Shown one piece after another: positions 1 through 9,074 of a DNA stretch of 64,000 nucleotides. The stretch's first letter is position 1. Each line of letters begins with the position of its first letter. The notes beneath the pieces were generated by a model. The model ran no database searches. It was not told where the DNA came from and saw only the letters and a program-made list of their open reading frames with translations. Where the stretch lies: positions 1,391,501-1,455,500 of the forward strand of contig NC_014365.1 in the NCBI RefSeq assembly GCF_000143965.1, read 5' to 3'. This DNA is from Desulfarculus baarsii DSM 2075 (GTDB taxonomy: Bacteria > Desulfobacterota > Desulfarculia > Desulfarculales > Desulfarculaceae). The translations under genes were made by a program, and so were the position numbers.

Positions 1-664
1 CCTTGTTGCCGGCGTGGTCCGCGGCCCACAGGCTCACGCGGGATTCACGAGGCTCGTCAAAGGGGAAGGCGAACAGGCACATGGCCGCCCGCGGCTGGTC
101 GGGCCAGGGATTGTGACCCTTGAAACGGCGCTGGCCCACCATCACGCCGTGTTCGGTGGTCCCATCGTCGATCTCGTAGACGGCCACGGCGCTGCCGCCC
201 CGGTTGACGTAGGTGATGCCCGAACGCTGCATGATGCGCGGCGGGGTGGTGTCGATGGCCAGGGGCAGAACGATCTGGCTCAGGTTGCCCGAGCCCCAGT
301 TGCGCAACGAATTGTCGCTGGCCTCGATCACGAGCTCTGCCGGGCCCTGGCTGAAACCCATGGCCAAAGGCGCGGCCGTGGCCTTCAGGGCCACCGACGC
401 CGTGGGGCCTTCGGGCTTGTGCTCCAGCAGCATTGCCGTTTTCTGGCCCTGGCGCAGGTAGACCCGCACCCAGCGCAGGCCCTTGCCCTGGTCCGTGACC
501 TGGAAGTCGATTTCATTTTTCAGGCCCAGGCCCTTGGGCGCTTTCTCCAGGGTGATGCGGGGAACATTGCCCTCGTAGTGGGGCCAAAGGAACACGGCCA
601 GGCCGGCCAGCAAGACGATGATAATGATCGGCGCCAACAACCAGGGACGCAATTTCATGGCCAT
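1..664 (-). CDS. N-terminal part of a membrane-anchored protein, probable M23-type metallopeptidase (3' end outside window)
   Basis: This leftward reading frame runs off the left edge, so only about 221 N-terminal residues are visible. It opens with MAMKLRPWLLAPIIIIVLLA, a short basic stretch followed by one hydrophobic segment, so the protein is probably inner-membrane anchored with the rest in the periplasm. The visible part is a beta-rich region (VTDQGKGLRWVRVYLRQG, then a stretch ending AADHAGNK). It resembles the N-terminal region of deltaproteobacterial M23 peptidases, but the catalytic domain is not in the window, so the family call is inference. The ATG at 664 is chosen because AGGAG lies at 675-679; the ATG at 658 is also in frame. 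Confidence 0.55.
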   Translation of the reverse strand, partial: MAMKLRPWLLAPIIIIVLLAGLAVFLWPHYEGNVPRITLEKAPKGLGLKNEIDFQVTDQGKGLRWVRVYLRQGQKTAMLLEHKPEGPTASVALKATAAPLAMGFSQGPAELVIEASDNSLRNWGSGNLSQIVLPLAIDTTPPRIMQRSGITYVNRGGSAVAVYEIDDGTTEHGVMVGQRRFKGHNPWPDQPRAAMCLFAFPFDEPRESRVSLWAADHAGNK

Positions 665-769
665 CGGATCGTAACTCCTCATATTCACAAATATATGACA
701 ACTCGCTACAGGTTATGGCACCGTGGCCCGCCTGTCAAGGAGAGTGGATAAGCTTGTGCGGGCGGGGCG

Positions 770-1330
770 ATGGTGGTAGTTTTTTTGATTATGATTGCCG
801 CGATTGCAGATAAAAAGCCCAGGCTCGGCGAAGGCGTCTTCGTGGCCCCGAGCGCCCTGGTGGCCGGCGAGGTGGATCTGGCCGACGAGGTCAGCGTGTG
901 GTACGGCTGCGTCATCCGCGGCGACGTGGGGGCCATCGCCGTGGGCGCGCGCTCCAACATCCAAGACATGAGCGTGCTGCACGTCTCGCGCGGCGGGCCG
1001 CCGTGCCTGGTGGGGCGTGACGTGCTGGTGGGCCATCGGGCGGTGTTGCACGGCTGCTCCATCGAGGACGAGGCCTTCATCGGCATCGGGGCCATCATCC
1101 TCGACGGCGCGCGGGTGGGGGCCGGGGCCATGATCGCCGCCGGCGGTTTGGTCCCGCCGGGCGCGCTGATCCCGCCGGGCGCGCTGGCCATGGGCTCGCC
1201 GGCCAAGGTCAAACGCCAGCTTTCGTCCGAGGAGATGGCGCGCAACCAGGCCCAGACGCGGGAATACCTGCAAACCGCCCGCCAACATCGGCGTCTGTGG
1301 CCCTTGCCCCAAGACGATCGCCGCCGATGA
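770..1330 (+). CDS. Gamma-carbonic anhydrase family protein (left-handed beta-helix)
   Basis: This is a 186-aa hexapeptide-repeat protein of the gamma-class carbonic anhydrase/YrdA family. Members are trimeric left-handed beta-helices that bind a metal between subunits; some hydrate CO2, others have unknown activity. Visible motifs are VIRGDVGAIAVGARSNIQD, VLHVS, and VGHRAVLHGC, which supply the three metal-ligand histidines. The C-terminal helix (SSEEMARNQAQTREYLQ) is typical. The start is uncertain: ATG at 770 gives an extra hydrophobic lead, while ATG at 791 (MIAAIADKKP) matches the usual family start better. Its stop overlaps the next gene in an ATGA, suggesting translational coupling. 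Confidence 0.85.
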   Translation: MVVVFLIMIAAIADKKPRLGEGVFVAPSALVAGEVDLADEVSVWYGCVIRGDVGAIAVGARSNIQDMSVLHVSRGGPPCLVGRDVLVGHRAVLHGCSIEDEAFIGIGAIILDGARVGAGAMIAAGGLVPPGALIPPGALAMGSPAKVKRQLSSEEMARNQAQTREYLQTARQHRRLWPLPQDDRRR

Positions 1331-2433
1331 GCGCCGCCGGCCCCGAGCGCCTGCTGGAGGAATTGCTGCCCCAGGTGCGGGCCAATTGCCTGATGGCCGA
1401 CGCCGCCGTAGCCGGGCGTTTCGCCTTGTGTGGCCTGCTGCTGCGCCTGCGCAATCTCCACAAGTGGGAGCGCGACCTGCCGCCCTGGCAGGAGGGCGCG
1501 CCCGACGAGGTGCTGGCCTGGGTCAGCGAGCGCGAGGAGGTCTGGGACGCCCTGGGCGAGTTGACGCCCCGGCCCATTCGGCTGGCCGGCCGCGACCACG
1601 ACCCCTTTGACGCCGATGGGCTCAACGCCCATCTGGAGCCCCTGGGCCTGCACTACGGCGCGGGGCTGGTGGGGGCGTCGCTGCCGGTGTTTTTTCTGGC
1701 CAAACAGGAACGTCGCTGGCGCTGCAACGGGCTGGAGATTATCAGCCTGGGCCATGAGTTCACCCGCGACATCTTTTTTTTGCCGGGCCTGCGCCAGGAT
1801 GGCCGCATTTTTCTGCGGCGGGGGCCCTTGCCCTACCTGCTGTGGGACTTGGCCGCCGACCCCCGGCGCAGCCAGCGGCGTTTTGTCGGCTTCGGCCTGG
1901 CCGGCTACGGCCTGGATCACCAACAACTGCTGCGTCGGCCGACCTGGGAGGCCCTGGTCCCGGTCATGGAGGGCGAACTGCAAAGCGTGCTGTGGCACGA
2001 ACTGGGCGAGGCCGGCGACGGCGAGTTGGCCGCCGGGCTGCTGCGCCGGGTCTGGCTGGAGCATCCGGGCAGCGAGCTGGAGCATTTCGTGCGTGGGGTC
2101 AAGGACTTGCTGGCCGACGCCGGGCCCGATGGACGCTTGAAGCGCATCATCGAGGGCCGTCTACGGGGCCAGATCGGCTTTTACCCAGCTTGGCTGCACG
2201 GTTATCCGCGCCTTTTGTTTCCCGAGATCGACGCGGCGGTCATGGAACTGATGGCCAACGACGATTGGGCGGCCGTCGAGCAGGCGCGCCAATTGGCCTG
2301 GCGACGGGCCGTCGCGGCGGTGGAGGGCCTGGAAGATGTGTTGGGCCGCCAGACCGGCCAGGCGGCCAGGGCCGAGGCCCAGGCCAAGGTGATCGGCCCG
2401 CTGACCGGCTTCCGACGGCTGCCCGGCGAGTAG
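1327..2433 (+). CDS. Conserved hypothetical protein, 368 aa
   Basis: No enzymatic motif is recognised. The protein is soluble, has no signal peptide or membrane segment, and is rich in Arg, Leu and Glu. The first half contains ALCGLLLRLRNLHKWERDLPPW and the second half has long helices. It looks like a family confined to Deltaproteobacteria (possibly the Sfum_1244 family), but this is from memory and weak. The ATG at 1327 overlaps the stop of the carbonic-anhydrase-like gene (ATGA), which fixes the start and indicates co-translation with it. Confidence 0.7.
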   Translation: MSAAGPERLLEELLPQVRANCLMADAAVAGRFALCGLLLRLRNLHKWERDLPPWQEGAPDEVLAWVSEREEVWDALGELTPRPIRLAGRDHDPFDADGLNAHLEPLGLHYGAGLVGASLPVFFLAKQERRWRCNGLEIISLGHEFTRDIFFLPGLRQDGRIFLRRGPLPYLLWDLAADPRRSQRRFVGFGLAGYGLDHQQLLRRPTWEALVPVMEGELQSVLWHELGEAGDGELAAGLLRRVWLEHPGSELEHFVRGVKDLLADAGPDGRLKRIIEGRLRGQIGFYPAWLHGYPRLLFPEIDAAVMELMANDDWAAVEQARQLAWRRAVAAVEGLEDVLGRQTGQAARAEAQAKVIGPLTGFRRLPGE

Positions 2434-2467
2434 GGGCGGGCGGCGCTGGGCCGTCGCCGACGGTGGT

Positions 2468-2686
2468 TTACTTGAGCCTGTAGGTGATCAAGCCGTGGGA
2501 AAGATCGTAGGGCGAGACGCTGACGCGGACTTTGTCTCCCACCAACACCTTGATTTTAAAGCGTTTCATGCGGCCCGACAGCACGGCCCGCAAGGTGTGG
2601 CCCTGCTCGGTTTCAACCTCCATCTGGCCGCCGCCCAGCGTGCGGGTGACGGCGCCTTCGAGATGGATCAGATCGTCGCGGCTCAA
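2468..2686 (-). CDS. infA: Translation initiation factor IF-1
   Basis: A 72-aa S1/OB-fold protein that binds the ribosomal A site during initiation. MSRDDLIHLEGAVTRTLGGG, the central SGRMKRFKIKVLVGDKV and the C-terminal SPYDLSHGLITYRLK align end to end with IF-1, and the length is exactly usual. The start codon is TTG (2684-2686) preceded by an AAGGGAGAG ribosome site. Several bacteria encode IF-1 away from the ribosomal protein operons, and here it sits divergently from rpmB. A promoter is seen about 170 bp upstream. Confidence 0.97.
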   Translation of the reverse strand: MSRDDLIHLEGAVTRTLGGGQMEVETEQGHTLRAVLSGRMKRFKIKVLVGDKVRVSVSPYDLSHGLITYRLK

Positions 2687-2854
2687 ACTCTCTCCCTTTC
2701 CAACGGTTGACGAGGGGCCATGGTACGGGCCCCGTTGCGGACTATGGCAAGCGCCGCGCCGGCGGCGCTTGCCACAAACACCACCACCCCGGCGACGGCA
2801 ATGAAAAAACGCCGCCCAGGCGATCGCGACAAGTGCGCGTTCACGGCGGTCATA

Positions 2855-2882
2855 ATATTACACGGCCACCGGCGTCAGTCAA
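2855..2882 (-). promoter_or_regulatory. Promoter, leftward, for infA
   Basis: On the minus strand, TTGACT (2877-2882) and TAATAT (2855-2860) are separated by 16 bp. The predicted start near 2848 gives an untranslated leader of about 160 nt before the TTG of infA. Between 2687 and 2854 no supported gene is seen. Confidence 0.55.
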
Positions 2883-2925
2883 GTTCCGGCCAGTCGGCGA
2901 CGGCCGGCGAAGGCGGGAAAAACTC

Positions 2926-2954
2926 TTGCCAAGGCCGGCGGGCGGCTGTATATT
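2926..2954 (+). promoter_or_regulatory. Promoter for rpmB
   Basis: TTGCCA (2926-2931) and TATATT (2949-2954) lie 17 bp apart, a good sigma-70 match, about 55 bp upstream of the rpmB start. It is divergent from the infA promoter. Confidence 0.65.
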
Positions 2955-3016
2955 TCCCCAGTTTGATAGCTAACTCCCGCCCGGTTTGGGCGTTTTTGGT
3001 TTGCGGAGGATATCTC

Positions 3017-3208
3017 ATGAGCCAGGTTTGCGCCTTCTGCGGCAAGAAACCCCAGGTCGGCTACAACATCAGCCACGCCCACAATAAAACCAAACGGCGC
3101 TTCAACCCCAACCTGCAGTCGGTGCGTCACGTCGAGGGCGGCACGGTCAAACGCATCCGCGTCTGCACCCGTTGCCTGCGCTCGGGCAAGGTGGTCAAGC
3201 CCGCCTGA
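3017..3208 (+). CDS. rpmB: 50S ribosomal protein L28
   Basis: A 63-aa basic ribosomal protein of the large subunit. [25 protein letters not shown] and the C-terminal [10 protein letters not shown] are characteristic. The two CxxC pairs (CAFC near residue 5 and CTRC near 52) show the zinc-binding form of L28, as opposed to the cysteine-free form. The ATG at 3017 has a GGAGGA ribosome site at 3005-3010. It is monocistronic, with its own promoter and a downstream hairpin. Confidence 0.97.
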   Translation: MSQVCAFCGKKPQVGYNISHAHNKTKRRFNPNLQSVRHVEGGTVKRIRVCTRCLRSGKVVKPA

Positions 3209-3263
3209 TCCGCCCCGGCGGCCGTGGTCATCGCGCCATGGCCGCCCGAATCTTGGGTTTGCC

Positions 3264-3298
3264 GACGAAGGGAACGCCCCGCGCGTTCCCTTTTCGTC
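3264..3298. terminator. Bidirectional terminator between rpmB and relA/spoT
   Basis: GGGAACGC (3270-3277) pairs with GCGTTCCC (3283-3290) around a 5-nt loop. Flanking ACGAA and TTCGT extend the stem past a two-base bulge. It lies between two convergent genes, so it can serve both. Confidence 0.7.
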
Positions 3299-3311
3299 GT
3301 TGGCGGTCTTT

Positions 3312-5498
3312 TCAGCGCCGGGCCTTTTCCGCCAAGCCCAGGCCCACCCGCCGCACGGCGTTTACGCCCTTGATCTTTTTTATTTCGGCGAAGATTCGGT
3401 TGAGCTGTTTGGTGTCGTGCACCTGGATCAGCAGGTTGACCAGGCCGCGCTGTTCGGGCAGCGATTTCACCTCGCCCTCGAGGATGTTGATGTTGTGCTG
3501 CTTGAGCACCTGGGCCACGTCGGCGAACAGGCCCTGGCGGTCGGCGCTTTCAACCGTGATGCGCACCGGCCGCACGTGTTCGTCGCCGGCGTCCCACTCC
3601 ACCTCCACGCGGCGTTCCGGCTCGACTTGGTCCAGGTATGGGCAGTCGGCGCGGTGGACGGTCACTCCGCGGCCGCGGGTGATGAAGCCCACCACCGGGT
3701 CGCCGTGCAGGGGGTTGCAACAGCCGGCGAAGCGCACCAAAACATCCTCGACGCCCTTGACGGTGATGCCGGTGGGCGATTTTTTCCGCAGCCGGCCGAT
3801 GGAGCGCTCGATGAAGCCGGGCTTTTTGACTTCGGCCTCGGGCCGGGGCGCGATGCGGTTGGCCACCTGGCGCGGCGAGAGCTTGCCATAGGCCACCGCC
3901 GCCAGCATGGATTCCAACTCGGTGAAGGAAAGCTCCTCGGCCACCTTTTGCGCCCGCTGGTCCTTGATGGCGGCGTTGAGGGTGACGCCGGATTTGCGCA
4001 GCTCGCGCTCCAGCAGGTCGCGGCCCAGGGCCACGGCGCGTTCGCTCTCTTGCTTGCGGACATAGGCCCGGATCTTGGAGCGGGCGCGGTTGGTTTTGAC
4101 AAAGGCCAGCCAGTCCTTGCTGGGCGTGTGTTTGGCGTTGGTGATGATCTCCACCTGGTCGCCGGTTTTTAGCTCGGTGCGCAGCGGCGCCATGCGGCCG
4201 TCGATCTTGGCCCCCACGCAGCGGTCGCCCACCTGGGTGTGGATGGCGTAGGCGAAATCCACCGGCGTGGCCCCCTTGGGCAACTCCTTGACCTCGCCGG
4301 TGGGTGTGAAGACGAAGATCTCCTCGGGATAGAGGTCCATGCGTAGCGAGTTCATGAACTCGCCGGGCTCGTCCAGTTCCTGCTGCCACTCCAGCAGGCG
4401 GCGCAGCCAGGCGAAACGGCGCTGTTCGCCGTCGTCGCCGGCCTCCTGCTCTTTGTAGCGCCAGTGGGCGGCGATGCCTTCCTCGGCGATGCGGTGCATC
4501 TCCTCGGTGCGGATCTGCACCTCCATGCGCTGGCCCATGGGCCCGACCACCGCCGTGTGCAGCGATTGATACATGTTGGCCTTGGGCATGCCAATGTAGT
4601 CGCGAAAGCGGCCGGGCACCGGCTTCCAGATGGTGTGGACCACGCCCAGGGCCTCGTAGCAGTCTTTGATCGAGCCCACCAGCACGCGAAAGGCCAAGAG
4701 GTCGTAGAGCTCGGAGATATCGACGTTGCGGCGCTGCATCTTGCCGTAGATGCTGGCGAAATGCTTGGGCCGACCATACACGGAACAGCTTATGCCCGCC
4801 TCCTGCATCTTTTTTTGCAAAATGGCGATCACTTCGTTGATGAAGCTGTTGCGTTCGGCCTGGCTCTGGGCCACTTCCTCCTTGATGCGCTGATAAATTT
4901 CGGGGTCCAGGTAATAAAAGGCCAGGTCTTCCAACTCGATTTGCCAGCGGCGGATGCCCAGGCGGTGGGCCATGGGCGCGTAGATGTCGCGGGTTTCCTG
5001 GGCGATGCGCCGTTGCTTTTCGGGCTTGAGATAGCCCAGCGTGCGCATGTTGTGCAGGCGGTCGGCCAGTTTGATCAACAGCACGCGGATGTCGTTGGCC
5101 ATGGCCAGGATCATCTTGCGCAGGTTTTGCGCCTGCATGGCGCTGGCGTCGGGTTGGGCCTGGGCCGGGGCGGCCAGCAGGGTGATCTTGGTCACGCCGT
5201 CGACCAGCGAGGCCACCTCCGCGCCCAGCAGGGCGGTGATGTCGGCCAGGGTGGCCTCGGTGTCCTCGACGGTGTCGTGCAACAGCCCCGCGCAGATGCT
5301 GGCCACGTCCAGTTGCATCTCCGAGAGCAGGGCGGCCACGGCCAGGGGGTGGCTGAGGTATGGCTCGCCCGAGCTGCGCCGCTGGCCGGCGTGGACCTTG
5401 GCCGAGTAGACATAGGCCTTCATGATGGCCTTGACGTCGGCCCCGGGGTGGTAGCCCAGCACGGTGTCGATTATCTCGTTGATGCGCTTCATGCCCAT
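3312..5498 (-). CDS. Bifunctional (p)ppGpp synthetase/hydrolase, Rel family
   Basis: A 728-aa Rel/SpoT protein controlling the stringent-response alarmone. Order of domains: HD hydrolase (about 45-150, with LSHPLAVA and LLHDTVED), RelA/SpoT synthetase (about 240-350, with YGRPKHFASIYGKM and QSLHTAVVGP), TGS (about 385-450, FVFTPTGEVKELPKGATPVD), and a C-terminal ACT domain (about 650-725). The intact HD motif argues for hydrolase activity. In the synthetase, GRFRDYIGMPK carries the basic RxRD form of the loop seen in bifunctional enzymes, not the acidic ExDD of RelA. The start at 5498 or MKRI at 5492 cannot be separated. It is last in the purM-to-rel run. Confidence 0.95.
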   Translation of the reverse strand: MGMKRINEIIDTVLGYHPGADVKAIMKAYVYSAKVHAGQRRSSGEPYLSHPLAVAALLSEMQLDVASICAGLLHDTVEDTEATLADITALLGAEVASLVDGVTKITLLAAPAQAQPDASAMQAQNLRKMILAMANDIRVLLIKLADRLHNMRTLGYLKPEKQRRIAQETRDIYAPMAHRLGIRRWQIELEDLAFYYLDPEIYQRIKEEVAQSQAERNSFINEVIAILQKKMQEAGISCSVYGRPKHFASIYGKMQRRNVDISELYDLLAFRVLVGSIKDCYEALGVVHTIWKPVPGRFRDYIGMPKANMYQSLHTAVVGPMGQRMEVQIRTEEMHRIAEEGIAAHWRYKEQEAGDDGEQRRFAWLRRLLEWQQELDEPGEFMNSLRMDLYPEEIFVFTPTGEVKELPKGATPVDFAYAIHTQVGDRCVGAKIDGRMAPLRTELKTGDQVEIITNAKHTPSKDWLAFVKTNRARSKIRAYVRKQESERAVALGRDLLERELRKSGVTLNAAIKDQRAQKVAEELSFTELESMLAAVAYGKLSPRQVANRIAPRPEAEVKKPGFIERSIGRLRKKSPTGITVKGVEDVLVRFAGCCNPLHGDPVVGFITRGRGVTVHRADCPYLDQVEPERRVEVEWDAGDEHVRPVRITVESADRQGLFADVAQVLKQHNINILEGEVKSLPEQRGLVNLLIQVHDTKQLNRIFAEIKKIKGVNAVRRVGLGLAEKARR

Positions 5499-5656
5499 TC
5501 CCGAGCCGGCCGGCTGGCCTGTGCGATCTTCAGCGGATGTTCGGCGCCCAACGCCTCTTCATTACATGATACGCAAACCGCGCCGCCGCCGCCAGCGGGG
5601 CAATCAAACGCGCCCAACGTTCGTCGCCGGGGTGGCGGCGCGGTCGCCCTGTCGGT

Positions 5657-7372
5657 TCAGAGGCTCTGCCCGCCGCCGTCGACCACCAGCTTGGCGATGA
5701 TCGTGGCGGCCTGGGCCATGGGGATCATCTCGGGCTGGGGCGCGGTGCGTTTTTTCAGCTCCACCTCGCCGGTCTCCAGGCCCTTGGGCCCGACGACCAC
5801 CCGTAGTGGGACGCCCAGCAGGTCGGAATCCTTGAACTTGACGCCCGGCCTGATGTCGCGGTCGTCGAGCAGGCAATCCACGCCCAGGGCCCACAGTTCA
5901 TCGTGCAGGCGCTGGGCGGCCTCCATGGCCGGGCCCTCGGCGCGCATGGGCAGAACAGCCACCGAGACCGGCGCGATGGCCAGCGGAAAGACGATGCCCG
6001 CCTCGTCGTTGCCCTGCTCGATGGCCGCGGCCACGATGCGGCTGACGCCGATGCCGTAGCAACCCATGACGATGGTCTTGGCCTGGCCGTCCACGTCCAG
6101 GTAGGTCGCGCCCAGGGCCTTGGAGTATTTCGTGCCCAGGCGGAAGATGTGGCCCACCTCGATGCCCCGGGCCAGGGTCGGCGGGGCTCCGCAGGAGGGA
6201 CAGGGGTCGCCGGCGGCCAGGTTGCGCAGATCGGCGATGGTGGCCCCTGCCGCGTCGCGGCCCAGGTTGAAGCCCGTGTAATGGGCGTCGGCCTTGTTGG
6301 CCCCCACCACCAGCCAGGGGATCTGGGCCAGCTCGGCGTCGGCGTAGACGGGAATCGTCAGACCCACCGGCCCCGAGAAGCCCACCGGCCCGCCGGTGAC
6401 CTCGACGATGGCCGACGGCCCGGCCAACTCCAGGACATCGGCCCCCAGGATGTTTTTCAGCTTGACCTCGTTGACCTCGCGGTCGCCGCGCACCATGGCC
6501 GCCACGGCCTTGCCGTCGGCGATGTAGATCATGGTTTTGGCGATGCTCTTGGGCTTGGTTTTGAGGAACTTGGCCACCTGCAAGGCGGTGTGGGCCGCCG
6601 GCGTGGCCACCTCTTGCAGCTCGGCCTTGGGCGCGGCGGCCGGGGCGTCCGCCAGGCGCACGGGGGCTTTTTCCAGGTTGGCCGAATAGCCGCAGGCCGG
6701 GCAACTGACGATGGCGTCTTCGCCGGTGTCGGCCAGGACCATGAACTCATGGGAGAACGAGCCGCCGATGGAGCCGCTGTCGGCCTCGACCACGCCGTAG
6801 CGCAGGCCCAGGCGGTCGAAGATGCGCATGTAGGCCTGGCGCATGATCTGATAGCTCTGGGCGGCGGCATCTTCGCTGGCGTCGAAGGAGTAGGCGTCCT
6901 TCATCAGAAACTCGCGGGCGCGCATCACGCCAAAGCGCGGCCTGATCTCGTCGCGGAATTTCGTTTGGATCTGATATAGATTCAGCGGCATGTCGCGGTA
7001 GGACTGGATCTCGCGGCGGGCCAGGTCGGTGATCACTTCCTCGTGGGTGGGGGCCAGGCAATATTCGTTGTCGTGGCGATCGACAAAGCGCAGCAACTCG
7101 CGGCCGTAAAAATCCCAACGTCCCGATTCGCGCCACAATTCGGCCGGTTGGACGCCGGGCATCAACAGCTCCTGGGCCCCGGCGGCGTTCATCTCCTGGC
7201 GGACGATGGCCTCGACCTTGCGCAGCACGCGCAGGCCCATGGGCAACCACGTGTAGATGCCGCCGGCCAGTTTGCGGATCAGGCCCGCCCGCAGCATCAG
7301 TTGATGGCTGACGACCTCGGCGTCGCTGGGGTTTTCCTTGAGGGTGGGGATGAGATATCGGCTGAAGTTCAT
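5657..7372 (-). CDS. proS: Prolyl-tRNA synthetase, bacterial type with editing domain
   Basis: A 571-aa class II aminoacyl-tRNA synthetase charging tRNA-Pro. It begins MNFSRYLIPTLKENPSDAEV, the normal N-terminus. Motif 2 (FRDEIRPRFGVMRAREFLMKDAYSF) follows. A long insertion of about 230-400 includes a YbaK-type editing domain that removes mischarged alanine (KFLKTKPKSIAKTMIYIADG). The anticodon-binding domain closes the protein (VAVLPM...LDDRDIRPGVKFKDSDLLGVP). The frame is open further upstream, but the ATG at 7372 has an AAAGGTG ribosome site and matches the family start. It lies 17 bp downstream of ispG on the same strand. Confidence 0.96.
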   Translation of the reverse strand: MNFSRYLIPTLKENPSDAEVVSHQLMLRAGLIRKLAGGIYTWLPMGLRVLRKVEAIVRQEMNAAGAQELLMPGVQPAELWRESGRWDFYGRELLRFVDRHDNEYCLAPTHEEVITDLARREIQSYRDMPLNLYQIQTKFRDEIRPRFGVMRAREFLMKDAYSFDASEDAAAQSYQIMRQAYMRIFDRLGLRYGVVEADSGSIGGSFSHEFMVLADTGEDAIVSCPACGYSANLEKAPVRLADAPAAAPKAELQEVATPAAHTALQVAKFLKTKPKSIAKTMIYIADGKAVAAMVRGDREVNEVKLKNILGADVLELAGPSAIVEVTGGPVGFSGPVGLTIPVYADAELAQIPWLVVGANKADAHYTGFNLGRDAAGATIADLRNLAAGDPCPSCGAPPTLARGIEVGHIFRLGTKYSKALGATYLDVDGQAKTIVMGCYGIGVSRIVAAAIEQGNDEAGIVFPLAIAPVSVAVLPMRAEGPAMEAAQRLHDELWALGVDCLLDDRDIRPGVKFKDSDLLGVPLRVVVGPKGLETGEVELKKRTAPQPEMIPMAQAATIIAKLVVDGGGQSL

Positions 7373-7389
7373 GTGACGCACCTTTGGCG

Positions 7390-8484
7390 TTAGCTGTTGT
7401 TTTGACGATATTCGGCCTGGGCCACGGCCACGGCCTTGATGAACTCGGCCAGCAGGTCGGCTTCGGCGACTTTTTTCAGCACGCGGCCCTTGGCGAAGAT
7501 TACGCCCACGCCCCGGCCGCCGGCAATGCCCACGTCGGCGTGGGCGGCCTCGCCGGGGCCGTTGACCACGCAGCCCATGATGGCCACGCGCAGCGGCTCG
7601 CTCACCCCGGCCAGGGCCTCCTCGGCGGCGGCCAGCAACGAAAACAGGTCGATCTCGGTGCGGCCGCAGGTGGGGCACGAGATGATCTCCACGCCCCGAC
7701 GGCCCAGGCCACAGGCGGCCAGCATGTGCCAGGCGGCCTCGACCTCGCGCGCGGGGTCGGCGGTCAAGGATACGCGCAGCGTGTCGCCCAGCCCATCCAG
7801 CAGCAGCGCGCCCATGCCCACCGCCGACTTGACCGCTCCGGCCAGAAGCCCGCCGGCCTCGGTGACCCCCAGGTGCAGCGGCCGGTCGCTCTGGGCGGCG
7901 AAAAGCCGATAGGCGGCGATGGTGTCGAGCACGTTGGACGATTTCAGGCTGACCTTGATGGCCTCGAAACCCCTGGCCTCCAGCATGGCCACGTGGCCCA
8001 GCACGGCCTCGACCAGGGCCGCCGGGGTGGGCCCGCCGTGCTTTTGCAGCAGATCCTTGGGCAAAGACCCGCCGTTGGCCCCCACGCGGATGCTCACGCC
8101 GTGGGCCTTGGCCGCGTCGACCACGCGGTCCACGGCCCGTTGATCACCGATGTTGCCGGGATTGATGCGTAGCCCCGCCGCGCCGTTTTCCACCGCCGCC
8201 ACGGCCAGGCGACCGTCAAAGTGGATATCGGCGATCACCGGCAGGGGGCTGGCCGCGCAGATCGGGCCAAAGGCCAGGGCCGCGGTCATGTCGGGCGCGG
8301 CGCAACGCACGATGTGGCAGCCGGCCTGGGCCAGGCGGTTGATCTGGGCCAGGGTGGCGGCGACGTCGCGGGTGTCGGTGTTGGTCATCGACTGCACGGC
8401 CAGGGGCGCGCCGCCGCCCACGGCGACACGGCCGACCATGATCCGGCGGGTCTTGTCGCGGGTGACGAGGTGGGGCGTGGTCAT
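7390..8484 (-). CDS. ispG: 4-hydroxy-3-methylbut-2-enyl diphosphate synthase (GcpE)
   Basis: A 364-aa [4Fe-4S] enzyme of the MEP isoprenoid pathway that converts MEcPP to HMBPP. The TIM-barrel half has VQSMTNTDTRDV and PVIADIHFDGRLA, with substrate-binding RINPGNIG. The iron-sulfur ligands are in SCPTCGRTEID and in MGCVVNGPGEA near the C-terminus. It is the short bacterial form without the extra inserted domain. It starts 11 bp after the unknown 188-aa gene and is followed by proS. Confidence 0.96.
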   Translation of the reverse strand: MTTPHLVTRDKTRRIMVGRVAVGGGAPLAVQSMTNTDTRDVAATLAQINRLAQAGCHIVRCAAPDMTAALAFGPICAASPLPVIADIHFDGRLAVAAVENGAAGLRINPGNIGDQRAVDRVVDAAKAHGVSIRVGANGGSLPKDLLQKHGGPTPAALVEAVLGHVAMLEARGFEAIKVSLKSSNVLDTIAAYRLFAAQSDRPLHLGVTEAGGLLAGAVKSAVGMGALLLDGLGDTLRVSLTADPAREVEAAWHMLAACGLGRRGVEIISCPTCGRTEIDLFSLLAAAEEALAGVSEPLRVAIMGCVVNGPGEAAHADVGIAGGRGVGVIFAKGRVLKKVAEADLLAEFIKAVAVAQAEYRQNNS

Positions 8485-8495
8485 TGCTCGGGGCC

Positions 8496-9062
8496 TCAGA
8501 CCAGGCCGCCGTCGGTGAACAGCACCTTGACGGCCTCGAAGGTGATCTGGATGATTTTGTCGGCCACGGCGCTGTGGTCGGCCTTGGCGTAGAAAAGCGG
8601 CGTGATTTGTTTGATCAGCACGCCAACGGGCGTCTTGTCCGGGCCCTCGGCGATATTTTGCAGGCTCGCGCCGGCGTAATCGCGCCAGGGGTCGTCGGTG
8701 CGGGCGGCGATGGCGTCAAGTTCCTCGGCCGGGGCCAGCGCGCGCAGCGGCGCCAGGATGGCTTGCGCGGCGCTTTGCGCGCCCTTGCGGGCCATGAACT
8801 CCAGGGCCTGGCCCACGGCGGCCCAATAACGCGCGTCGGCCTGGCGGTTGATGGCGCATTTTTCCAGGGCGCAGAACACCAGGCCGTATTGAAACAACCC
8901 GGCCATGGCGCTACGGGCCAGCTTGGGGTCGTTGAGCGGCGCGCCGGTCATGGCCACGCTGCCGTCGAGGGCGTTGGCCAGGGTTTCGCCCAGGCGGGCG
9001 GCCAAGTCGTAGACCGCCGTGGCGTGCTCGGCGGCCTTGGTCTGCTCTTGCGCGATGTTCAT
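8496..9062 (-). CDS. Hypothetical protein, 188 aa
   Basis: Not recognised. The sequence is alanine-rich and almost entirely helical by appearance, with no signal peptide, membrane segment or metal motif. Two cysteines lie close together (FCALEKCAINRQ, about residues 63-68). The C-terminal part has DKTPVGVLIKQITPLFYAKADHSAVADKIIQITFEAVKVLF. The position in a tight run (DUF523 13 bp before, ispG 11 bp after) and GC3-rich codon use like its neighbours argue for a real gene. There is no basis for a function. Confidence 0.7.
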   Translation of the reverse strand: MNIAQEQTKAAEHATAVYDLAARLGETLANALDGSVAMTGAPLNDPKLARSAMAGLFQYGLVFCALEKCAINRQADARYWAAVGQALEFMARKGAQSAAQAILAPLRALAPAEELDAIAARTDDPWRDYAGASLQNIAEGPDKTPVGVLIKQITPLFYAKADHSAVADKIIQITFEAVKVLFTDGGLV

Positions 9063-9074
9063 GCCAAATCCGTT

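Noticed and set aside
2683-2853. 56-codon frame on the minus strand with one hydrophobic segment, ending in a TTGA overlap with infA
   Set aside because: No ribosome site precedes its ATG, and the best promoter would start transcription inside it, so it is more likely the infA leader.
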